Positions 1 through 4,815 of a stretch of 14,295 nucleotides of DNA are shown here, one piece after another; positions within the stretch are counted from its first letter, which is position 1; each line of letters opens with the position of its first letter. The position numbers and the translations under genes were made by a program. Below the pieces are notes generated by a model. The model was not told the origin of the DNA, did no database searches, and saw nothing but the letters and a program-made list of their open reading frames with translations. The stretch spans positions 1-14,295 of the forward strand of contig CAMSEM010000026.1 in assembly GCA_947057505.1 (NCBI GenBank). The letters run 5' to 3'. Origin of the DNA: an uncultured Clostridium sp. (GTDB lineage Bacteria > Bacillota > Clostridia > TANB77 > CAG-508).

Positions 1-213
1 CTAATCCATCCTATCAGCAAAAGCATGTCTATGACCTAGCTGGAAATGTCTGGGAATGGACTATGGAAGCCTGCAGCACTAATTACCGTGTGAATAGAGG
101 GCGGTAGTTACCTCGATGCAGGCTCTGGCGGTCCAGCTTCTTATCGTAACCACCTTTATCCAGACTACGACACCCGCGACAATTTAGGTTTCCGTTCCGC
201 TTTGTACTTGTAG
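1..213 (+). pseudogene. C-terminal end of a DGR target protein (C-type lectin / FGE-sulfatase fold), 5' partial, frameshifted
   Basis: The frame starting at base 3 reads NPSYQQKHVYDLAGNVWEWT followed by MEACSTNYRVNRG, the conserved end of formylglycine-generating-enzyme/CLec-fold proteins that DGRs diversify. It then hits a TAG at 105-107. Removing one G from the run at 99-101 restores the expected RGGSY motif, and the frame continues through DAGSGGPASYR, then GFRSALYL, and stops at TAG 211-213, the typical DGR target ending. The gene is therefore complete at its 3' end, cut by the window edge at its 5' end, and broken by one extra base. By my count it is about 48% G+C, far above the roughly 25-30% of the genes that follow, as is usual for variable regions. 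The break may be a real mutation or a homopolymer sequencing error. Such targets are usually surface or phage-tail ligand-binding proteins, but the upstream part that would tell is missing. Confidence 0.82.
72..213 (+). other. Probable DGR variable region (VR)
   Basis: Codons at 148-183 (AAC CAC CTT TAT CCA GAC TAC GAC ACC CGC GAC AAT) almost all end in C or T and differ mostly in their first two bases. That is the pattern left when AAC/AAT codons of a template repeat are copied with adenine-specific errors. The G+C-rich tail GGTTTCCGTTCCGCTTTG (187-204) stays conserved, as expected for the 3' initiation-of-homing part. The exact limits cannot be set because no template repeat is in the window to align with, so the 5' boundary given here is a guess. 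This region is not itself the template: the adenine-rich codons expected in a template are already substituted. Confidence 0.65.
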
Positions 214-286
214 AGCTGAATGCTGTGAAAACCAAAATTAAAAAAGTTAAGAAATTAGTTTTAATAGTAGGAAATTAGAACATAAG

Positions 287-376
287 CTTAACGAACGGAG
301 TACGTTAAGGGAAAATTTTTAATTTATCGTAATTTGCTTTTGAAAAAGCAAATTGCGGGAAAGATAAAAATTTTCC
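287..376 (+). other. Structured intergenic RNA/DNA block (hairpins A and B) between DGR target and DGR genes
   Basis: Hairpin A is CTTAACG (287-293) paired with CGTTAAG (303-309). Directly next to it, hairpin B pairs GGAAAATTTTT (310-320) with AAAAATTTTCC (366-376), then after a small bulge a second perfect arm pairs AATTTGCTTTT (331-341) with AAAAGCAAATT (344-354), extendable to 328/357. The helices abut each other and the terminator hairpin that follows. Position and compactness suggest a functional RNA or cruciform of the DGR. Structured RNA beside the template, and hairpins downstream of the VR, are known DGR parts, but here no template is adjacent, so the role is inference. Confidence 0.6.
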
Positions 377-382
377 TAGCGG

Positions 383-407
383 GGCGCCCCTAGCGGGGCG
401 TCTTTTT
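383..407 (+). terminator. Rho-independent terminator (or attenuator) ahead of the DGR gene cluster
   Basis: GGCGCCCC (383-390), loop TAGC, then GGGGCGTC (395-402, one G-T wobble) is followed by TTTTT. This is a classic intrinsic terminator in the + direction, placed after the target gene. It overlaps a second, mutually exclusive 13-bp perfect hairpin (397-409 with 414-426, loop ATGC), so read-through into the downstream genes could be switchable. A 12-base direct repeat, CCTAGCGGGGCG, lies at 375-386 and 389-400. Confidence 0.7.
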
Positions 408-426
408 GTATGCACAAAAAGACGCC
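397..426. repeat. Perfect 13-bp inverted repeat, alternative to the terminator hairpin
   Basis: GGCGTCTTTTTGT (397-409) is perfectly complementary to ACAAAAAGACGCC (414-426) around loop ATGC. It shares bases 397-407 with the terminator's 3' arm and T-run, so forming it would disrupt the terminator. It could be an antiterminator, a cruciform acting as a DGR retrohoming enhancer downstream of the VR, or part of a two-way terminator. It lies 184 bases past the VR end, further than in well-studied DGRs. Confidence 0.55.
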
Positions 427-471
427 AAAGTATAAAAAAACAAAGATAAAAATATAAGGAGGTGCCTTAAA

Positions 472-930
472 ATGGGCTTTTGTAAAATGTTAGAATTATT
501 ACAAGAAAAACACAAAGGAAGTATGATACTAATTAACAATGGTAGTTTTTATATAGCAAAGGGGAAAGATGCAGTACTATTACATCAAATGTTAGGATTA
601 AAATTAAGTTGTATAGAACCAGAAGTGTGCAAAGTAGGGTTTCCGCTGAATTCATTAGAAAAGTATACAAAATTAATAGAAGAAAAGAAATATTCCTATG
701 TAGTATATCACTATGACAATATAGCAAGTGAGCTAAGCATTATCAAAAAATATCAAGGAAAGCATAACAACAAAAGAGTAGAAGAAAAAGAAAACTGTAT
801 TGTATGCACAAGTGGAACAAAAATGTATAAGAAAAATGACAAATACTTGCAAGCATTAGCAAATTTATATGAAAAAGAAAAAGAGAAAAAAGAGATAGAA
901 AAGAAAAAGGAAGAACAAGAAAATGGATAA
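472..930 (+). CDS. DGR-associated small protein resembling MutS domain I
   Basis: 152 aa. Residues about 18-82 follow the mismatch-recognition N-terminal domain of MutS: GSFYIAKGKDA then LGLKLS, a VGFPLNSLEKYTKLIE stretch like MutS GIPYHAVENYL, and YVVYHYDN like VAICEQ. In MutS the motif is Phe-x-Glu; here it is F26-Y27-I28, so the stacking Phe is kept and the mismatch-contacting Glu is lost. No MutS connector, lever, clamp or ATPase domain follows. Instead there is one CxxC (CIVC) and a charged Lys/Glu-rich tail predicted to be helical. AAGGAGGTG at 456-464, 7 bases before ATG 472, supports the start. It overlaps the Avd gene by 8 bases, implying one operon. I recall small MutS-like proteins being reported beside DGR reverse transcriptases, but cannot check this here. 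A role in handling mismatched cDNA/DNA during homing is inference. It could alternatively be an unrelated fold with similar spacing. Confidence 0.6.
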   Translation: MGFCKMLELLQEKHKGSMILINNGSFYIAKGKDAVLLHQMLGLKLSCIEPEVCKVGFPLNSLEKYTKLIEEKKYSYVVYHYDNIASELSIIKKYQGKHNNKRVEEKENCIVCTSGTKMYKKNDKYLQALANLYEKEKEKKEIEKKKEEQENG

Positions 931-1306
931 TAAAAAACAAAAGGAAAGTAAACTACTATTAATACCTAAAGTAGAGCAATATATAGAATATGTAATAGGC
1001 ATGATTATAAAACTACCAAGAGTAGAAAAATTTAGTATAGGAACAGAATATAAAACAAGTGTGTATCAAATACTAAAAAATGTAATGCTATTAAATAAAA
1101 TAGGAAAAAATGAACAAAGAGAAATAATGCATATTTTAAATAACATAGATGCTGACTTAAGCGCACAAAGAATCTATTTACGAATTATGAAAAAAGCAAG
1201 ATGGATAGATGAAAAAAAGTTTAAAACCGCAATGGAACAAATTTATGAAATAGGAAAACTAATAGGAGGGTTAATTAAATACTATGCCAAAAACAATAAA
1301 GAATAG
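923..1306 (+). CDS. avd: Avd-like accessory variability determinant (four-helix bundle)
   Basis: 127 aa, the size of Avd (about 120-130 aa). It is predicted all-helical and basic, with the family-like segment LPRVEKFSIGTEYKTSVYQI followed by LKNVMLLNK, a second helix pair around ADLSAQRIYLRIMKKARW, and a last helix FKTAMEQIYEIGKLIGGLIK. In characterised DGRs Avd forms a positively charged pentameric barrel that binds the reverse transcriptase and the template RNA and is required for cDNA synthesis. Its ATG lies in the overlap ATGGATAA with the stop of the upstream gene, and its own end overlaps the reverse transcriptase gene by 23 bases, so the three genes are translationally coupled. Assignment rests on size, composition, the LPxxE-type motif and position directly before the reverse transcriptase. 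23S rRNA intervening-sequence proteins share the fold, but the context favours Avd. Confidence 0.8.
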   Translation: MDNKKQKESKLLLIPKVEQYIEYVIGMIIKLPRVEKFSIGTEYKTSVYQILKNVMLLNKIGKNEQREIMHILNNIDADLSAQRIYLRIMKKARWIDEKKFKTAMEQIYEIGKLIGGLIKYYAKNNKE

Positions 1307-2282
1307 CTTTGAACAATATTTAACCTATGAAAAATTAATGGAAGCACATAAAAAATCTAGAAAAGGAAAAGGCTACAAAAAAGACATTATTCTATTTAAC
1401 TTAAAACAAGAAGAATACATCATGTGGCTATATGAACAATTAAAAAATAAAACATACAAACATGGTGGCTATACTACCTTTTATGTAACAGAGCCAAAGC
1501 TTAGAAAAATAGAAAAATCTAGATATATAGATAGACTTGTACATAGATGGCTTGTAGATAACTTTTTAGAACCAGCATTTAGCACACAATTTATTTACCA
1601 CTCCTATGCTTGCTTAAAAAACAAAGGAATGCATAGAGCCTGCAAATATGTACAAGAAAGCATGAAACATTGCAAAAGAATATGGGGAGAATATTACATA
1701 TTAAAAATGGATATAGCAAAATATTTTGATAATATAGATAAAGGAATATTATTGGGAATTATCAAAAGAAAAATAAAAGATAAAAAACTATTATGGCTCA
1801 TACAAGAAATACTATATGCACAGCCAAGAAACAAAGGGCTAGAAATAGGAAACTATACTTCACAAATGTTTGCAAATATTTATTTAAACGAAATAGACCA
1901 ATACATTAAGCATATTCTAAAAATAAAATACTATTGTAGATACTTAGATGATAGTGTGGTAATGGTAAAAACAAAGAAAGAAGCAAAAGAAGCTTTAGAA
2001 AAAATAAAGATATTTCTAGAACAAAACTTAAAACTAAGCTTAAACCAAAAAACACAAATATTTAAAAATAAACAAGGTGTAAATTTTTGTGGCTATAAAA
2101 TAAAGGAATATAGGTTAAAAATAAGAGATAAAGGTAAACGAAAACTAAAGAAAAAAGTAAAACAGTTAAAGTATGAAATAAGAATAGGAAATCTAACTAG
2201 CAAAGAAGCTAAAAAATATTTAGCTGGGCATTTAGGTTATATTCAAATAGCAAATATATGTAAAAGTAGAAAAATACTATGA
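1284..2282 (+). CDS. Diversity-generating retroelement reverse transcriptase
   Basis: 332 aa, normal for DGR reverse transcriptases. Visible motifs in order: KMDIAKYFDNID with catalytic D143; IGNYTSQMFANIYLNEID at 188-205, which carries the [I/L/V]GxxxSQ signature separating DGR enzymes from group II intron enzymes (usually QG..SP); the active site YLDD at 220-223; and FCGYKI at 268-273. The C-terminus GHLGYIQIANICKSRKIL matches the usual thumb ending, so the protein looks complete. It makes error-prone cDNA, mutated at adenines, from a template RNA for transfer into the VR. GGAGGG at 1265-1270 is the only visible ribosome binding site, 13 bases from ATG, and an in-frame TAA at 1272-1274 rules out an earlier start, so translation probably depends on coupling to the Avd gene. 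Codon use is extremely A-rich. No RNase H or maturase domain is seen. Confidence 0.93.
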   Translation: MPKTIKNSFEQYLTYEKLMEAHKKSRKGKGYKKDIILFNLKQEEYIMWLYEQLKNKTYKHGGYTTFYVTEPKLRKIEKSRYIDRLVHRWLVDNFLEPAFSTQFIYHSYACLKNKGMHRACKYVQESMKHCKRIWGEYYILKMDIAKYFDNIDKGILLGIIKRKIKDKKLLWLIQEILYAQPRNKGLEIGNYTSQMFANIYLNEIDQYIKHILKIKYYCRYLDDSVVMVKTKKEAKEALEKIKIFLEQNLKLSLNQKTQIFKNKQGVNFCGYKIKEYRLKIRDKGKRKLKKKVKQLKYEIRIGNLTSKEAKKYLAGHLGYIQIANICKSRKIL

Positions 2283-2373
2283 GAAAACTAGTAATATGAG
2301 TAACTGTAAATTGGCAACTTAACAAAATACTAAAAAATAAGAAATGGAATTTTGAAAGACTAAAAAACAATAA

Positions 2374-2403
2374 AACTAAGAACGAAACTAAGAACGAAAC
2401 TAG
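2374..2403. repeat. 12-bp tandem repeat, about 2.5 copies
   Basis: The unit AACTAAGAACGA occurs at 2374-2385 and 2386-2397, and a third partial copy begins at 2398. It lies in the 170-base stretch between the reverse transcriptase stop and the infC promoter. A 52-codon open frame without a start codon crosses it, and I do not call it a gene. No similarity to the VR is visible, so this A-rich stretch is not the missing template repeat. Confidence 0.6.
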
Positions 2404-2454
2404 AAAACAAGAATACGAAGAAATCCGGAATTTACGGAAAAATTTCCAAACCAC

Positions 2455-2484
2455 TTGACAAACCAACTAAAAATAAAGTATAAT
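2455..2484 (+). promoter_or_regulatory. Sigma-A promoter of the infC operon
   Basis: The -35 box TTGACA (2455-2460) and the -10 box TATAAT (2479-2484) both match consensus, with an 18-base spacer. Transcription would begin near 2491 and give a leader of about 225 nt before infC. Confidence 0.88.
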
Positions 2485-2490
2485 AAATAA

Positions 2491-2628
2491 GTCAAAAAAA
2501 GAAGAAGCAATCCATGCTCACCTTAACCACAAGGGAAAAGGTAAAAAATACATATATTTATTACTTTGTTTTATAGGAAGTAAGTATGTTTTTACATGGA
2601 TTGATTTTATCAAAATCAATCTTTTTTT
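2491..2628 (+). promoter_or_regulatory. infC leader with antiterminator/terminator switch (L20-leader-like)
   Basis: CAATCCATG (2508-2516) is perfectly complementary to CATGGATTG (2595-2603). The terminator hairpin GATTGATTTT (2599-2608) / AAAATCAATC (2612-2621) plus TTTTTTT (2622-2628) shares bases 2599-2603 with that pairing, so the two cannot form together. Inside lie smaller stems: ACCTT/AAGGT (2520-2524/2538-2542) and TTACTT/AAGTAA (2560-2565/2578-2583). In Bacillus, free L20 binds such a leader and causes early termination, giving feedback on infC-rpmI-rplT. The same logic is inferred here from position and architecture; I have not matched it to a covariance model. Confidence 0.7.
2599..2628 (+). 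terminator. Attenuator terminator in the infC leader
   Basis: A perfect 10-bp stem (2599-2608 with 2612-2621), a 3-base loop and seven T residues lie upstream of infC rather than after a gene, so this is a regulatory terminator for the operon. Confidence 0.85.
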
Positions 2629-2715
2629 GTATCATAAGAATTTTATAGAAAAATGCAAAATAATAATCCTTTATATAGCTAAAATATAAAATTCGTTTAA
2701 TTATGGAGGTGTTTT

Positions 2716-3234
2716 ATTATTAAACAAGATTTACCAATTAATGAACAAATTAGAGCAAACAAAGTACAATTAATTGATGAAAACGGAGAAAAAAAGGGAA
2801 TGATGAATCTTTCTGATGCATTAAACTTAGCTTATGATAAAAAGCTAGACCTAGTTATGGTATCACCAAATCCAGAAATGCCAGTTTGTAAAATCATGAA
2901 CTATGGAAAATACAAATTTGAGCAATCTAAAAAAGAAAAAGAAGCTCGTAAAAAGCAAAAAACATTAGAATTAAAAGAAATTCGAATTACTCCTAATATT
3001 GAGCAACACGACTTTGAATTTAAAGCAAAAAATACTAGAAAATTTTTAGAAGATGGCAATAAAGTAAAAATAACACTTAAATTTAGAGGTAGAGAAATGA
3101 ACTACATCAAATTAGGTGAAGCAGTTCTTCAAAAGTTTATAGAAGAATTAGCAGATATTGCTATTCCAGAAAAAAAGCCAATGTTAGAAGGAAAAAACAT
3201 GTTTATTATATTAGCTAAAAAAGCTGATAAGTAA
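2716..3234 (+). CDS. infC: Translation initiation factor IF-3 (ATT start)
   Basis: 172 aa from the ATT at 2716. It binds the 30S subunit, prevents premature 50S joining and checks start-codon/initiator-tRNA pairing. The N-terminal domain carries INEQIRANKVQLIDENG and SDALNLAYDKKLDLVMVSPN. The linker carries CKIMNYGKYKFEQSKKEKEA, and the C-terminal domain has LKEIRITPNIEQHDFEFK and KVKITLKFRGREMN. The first in-frame ATG (2800) would remove almost 30 conserved residues. The ribosome binding site GGAGGT (2705-2710) sits 5 bases before the ATT at 2716 and 8 before a second ATT at 2719. Alignment with the Bacillus start (M-I-S-K-D) favours 2716. Non-AUG starts in infC are a known autoregulatory device because IF3 itself discriminates against them. 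First gene of infC-rpmI-rplT. Confidence 0.93.
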   Translation: MIKQDLPINEQIRANKVQLIDENGEKKGMMNLSDALNLAYDKKLDLVMVSPNPEMPVCKIMNYGKYKFEQSKKEKEARKKQKTLELKEIRITPNIEQHDFEFKAKNTRKFLEDGNKVKITLKFRGREMNYIKLGEAVLQKFIEELADIAIPEKKPMLEGKNMFIILAKKADK

Positions 3235-3272
3235 AAATAGATAAAGCATAAATTTAAAGGAGGAATTAGAAT

Positions 3273-3476
3273 ATGCCAAAGTTAAAAACAAATAAAGCAG
3301 CAAAGAAAAGATATTCTTACACAGCTACAGGGAAAGTTAAAAGAACAAAATCTAATAGAAGACACCTTTTAGCTAACAAAACTTCAAGAGCAAAATCTAG
3401 AGGAAAAGTACAAGATGCTTATGCAGATAAAACATGCGAAGCAGGAATTAAGAAAATGTTACCATATGGCAACTAA
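3273..3476 (+). CDS. rpmI: 50S ribosomal protein L35
   Basis: 67 aa, full length, very basic. It begins MPKLKTNKAAKKRYSYTATG and contains RTKSNRRHLLANKTSRAKSR, the family core, and it ends in MLPYGN. The ribosome binding site AAAGGAGG lies just before ATG 3273. It is the middle gene of the infC operon, 38 bases after infC and 32 before rplT. L35 is a component of the large ribosomal subunit. Confidence 0.98.
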   Translation: MPKLKTNKAAKKRYSYTATGKVKRTKSNRRHLLANKTSRAKSRGKVQDAYADKTCEAGIKKMLPYGN

Positions 3477-3508
3477 AAACAATTCAAAATAGTAGAGGAG
3501 GAAAGAAA

Positions 3509-3859
3509 ATGGCAAGAGTTAAAACAGCAATTATTACTCGTAAAAAACATAAAAAAATATTAAAAAGAGCAAAAGGATACTATGGAGCAAAACATTACAG
3601 ATTTAGAATGGCAAAACAAGCTGTTATGAAATCTGGAAAATATGCTTATGTAGGAAGAAAAGACAAAAAAAGCAACTTTAGAAAACTATGGATAGCAAGA
3701 ATTAACGCAGCCAGCCGTCAAAATGGTTTAACTTACAGTACTTTTATAAATGGTCTTAAAAAAGCTAATGTTGTAATCAATAGAAAAATGCTTGCAGAAT
3801 TAGCTGTAACAGATCCAAAAGCTTTTAGCGAAATTGCAGAAATTGCAAAAAAAGCATAA
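3509..3859 (+). CDS. rplT: 50S ribosomal protein L20
   Basis: 116 aa, normal length. Typical sequence from the start: MARVKTAIITRKKHKKILKR, then AKGYYGAKHYRFRMAKQAVM, RKDKKSNFRKLWIARINAAS and the C-terminal globular part NGLTYSTFINGLKKANVVIN. It is needed for early 50S assembly on 23S rRNA and is the likely regulator of its own operon through the leader at 2491-2628. The ribosome binding site GAGGAGG precedes the ATG. Last gene of the operon, followed at once by a strong terminator. Confidence 0.98.
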   Translation: MARVKTAIITRKKHKKILKRAKGYYGAKHYRFRMAKQAVMKSGKYAYVGRKDKKSNFRKLWIARINAASRQNGLTYSTFINGLKKANVVINRKMLAELAVTDPKAFSEIAEIAKKA

Positions 3860-3869
3860 CATAAAATTA

Positions 3870-3911
3870 AAACTTATTATTAAGATATATCTTTTAATAA
3901 TAAGTTTTTTT
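3870..3911 (+). terminator. Terminator after rplT
   Basis: AACTTATTATTAA pairs perfectly with TTAATAATAAGTT around a short loop that can itself pair, followed by a run of T. On the other strand the arm is also followed by TTTTAATTTT, so it may also stop transcription from gatD. Confidence 0.88.
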
Positions 3912-4055
3912 AATGGCTATATATTGCTAGTTTTTACGCTTTCGAAACACATGAAATGTGTTTCAAAGTGGGACGCTCTGCTACCAAAGCTCTTTCTATT
4001 CTAGAAAGACTTTGGTGCCCACACACTTCAAAACTTAGTAATATATAGCCATTAA
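3910..4055. repeat. 146-bp element with terminal inverted repeats and internal hairpins
   Basis: The left end TTAATGGCTATATATTGCTA and right end TAGTAATATATAGCCATTAA form about 26-bp imperfect inverted repeats, the outer 16 bp perfect. Inside are a perfect hairpin GAAACACAT-GAA-ATGTGTTTC (3944-3964) and an imperfect one ACCAAAG...CTTTGGT (3983-4016), the latter enclosed by GTGGG/CCCAC (3969-3973/4018-4022). There is no open reading frame. The shape fits a MITE-like or intergenic palindromic repeat, or a multibranched RNA. It lies between the convergent rplT and gatD ends and partly shares its left edge with the rplT terminator. No clear target-site duplication is visible. Confidence 0.7.
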
Positions 4056-4074
4056 TGTAAAAGAAGTATAATAG

Positions 4075-4815
4075 TTATTTTAGGCATTTCTTCTCAATAA
4101 ATTCTTTCGTAACCATAAGAGAGTTTTTCTCAAGCTCATAATTTATTTCAAGGTTATCTGCAAGTTCAATTTCCTTTTGTTCACAAACAGTTCTTAATAT
4201 TTTTTCAGCAAACCAAGGGTTTTTTACAAAAACAGGACCTAAACAATTGGTAAATAAAATATGATCCTTTTTAGCACCTTCTACAGAAGTTCCATTATTA
4301 CCATAGCCATATTGAATAGTACCCAAAGGCTTGTCATCTTCTCCAAGAGTAATATCAACCATTTGTATTTGAGAGCCAACAATTTCTAAGCCATCTTCTA
4401 AAGTATAGTAAAGGTCATCTCCAATTACCATTTTACGTTCTGTATAATCAGCATCAAAAATATGAAGACCTTCAAAACTTTGCCCACATAATAAATAAAT
4501 TTTATTTCCTAAAAGGGCAGAAGTAGTACCAGTTACAATGATTGTCTTTTTATGATTTATATATTCTTGAAATTCTTCTTTTTGTTCATTTAAAGATTTT
4601 AAAATAGTAGGAAGAACTTTTAGTTCACCTGCATTAAATAGTAAAATATCAAAATGAGAAAAATCTATTTTAGCATCTACATCATCTATTCTTTCTATAT
4701 TTAAAGTAACTCCAAGTAAATCAGCTACATATTTAAATGCTTGTGCATTACCACGTTCGCCATGAAGATTTAAAATATCTGGGTACATCCATGCTAAATT
4801 AATTTGTTTATCCAT
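4075..4815 (-). CDS. gatD: GatD-like class I glutamine amidotransferase subunit lacking the catalytic Cys and His
   Basis: 246 aa, the usual GatD length. Family features include an N-terminus like the GatD start (MYPDILNLHGERGN), LFNAGELKVLP, LLGNKI, FEGLHIFD and TIQYGYGNN. True GatD frees ammonia from glutamine with a Cys in a CGG-type nucleophile elbow and a His in an LHGP motif. Here the elbow reads IIVTGTT, so Thr95 replaces Cys, and the second site reads NCLGPVF, so Leu192 replaces His. The protein should therefore not hydrolyse glutamine in the usual way. It follows the murT-like gene with an 8-base overlap (ATGGATAA), so the two are translated together and probably form a complex. In the normal pair the product amidates the D-Glu of lipid II to isoglutamine. 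Here the reaction is uncertain: it may use free ammonia, play a structural role, or do something else. Confidence 0.85.
   Translation of the reverse strand: MDKQINLAWMYPDILNLHGERGNAQAFKYVADLLGVTLNIERIDDVDAKIDFSHFDILLFNAGELKVLPTILKSLNEQKEEFQEYINHKKTIIVTGTTSALLGNKIYLLCGQSFEGLHIFDADYTERKMVIGDDLYYTLEDGLEIVGSQIQMVDITLGEDDKPLGTIQYGYGNNGTSVEGAKKDHILFTNCLGPVFVKNPWFAEKILRTVCEQKEIELADNLEINYELEKNSLMVTKEFIEKKCLK

Noticed and set aside
1..213. Reading this segment as the template repeat rather than the variable region
   Set aside because: Its presumed variable codons (CAC, CTT, TAT, TAC, ACC, CGC) are already substituted rather than AAC/AAT-rich, and it encodes a target C-terminus with a stop codon in the expected place.
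2283..2454. A-rich region after the reverse transcriptase as a degenerate template repeat
   Set aside because: None of the G+C-rich VR tail or other non-A positions can be matched, and the A-richness fits the general composition.
2290..2457. 52-codon open frame VTVNWQLNKILKNKK... downstream of the reverse transcriptase
   Set aside because: It has no ATG/GTG/TTG start, no ribosome binding site and low-complexity repeats, and it ends at the infC promoter.
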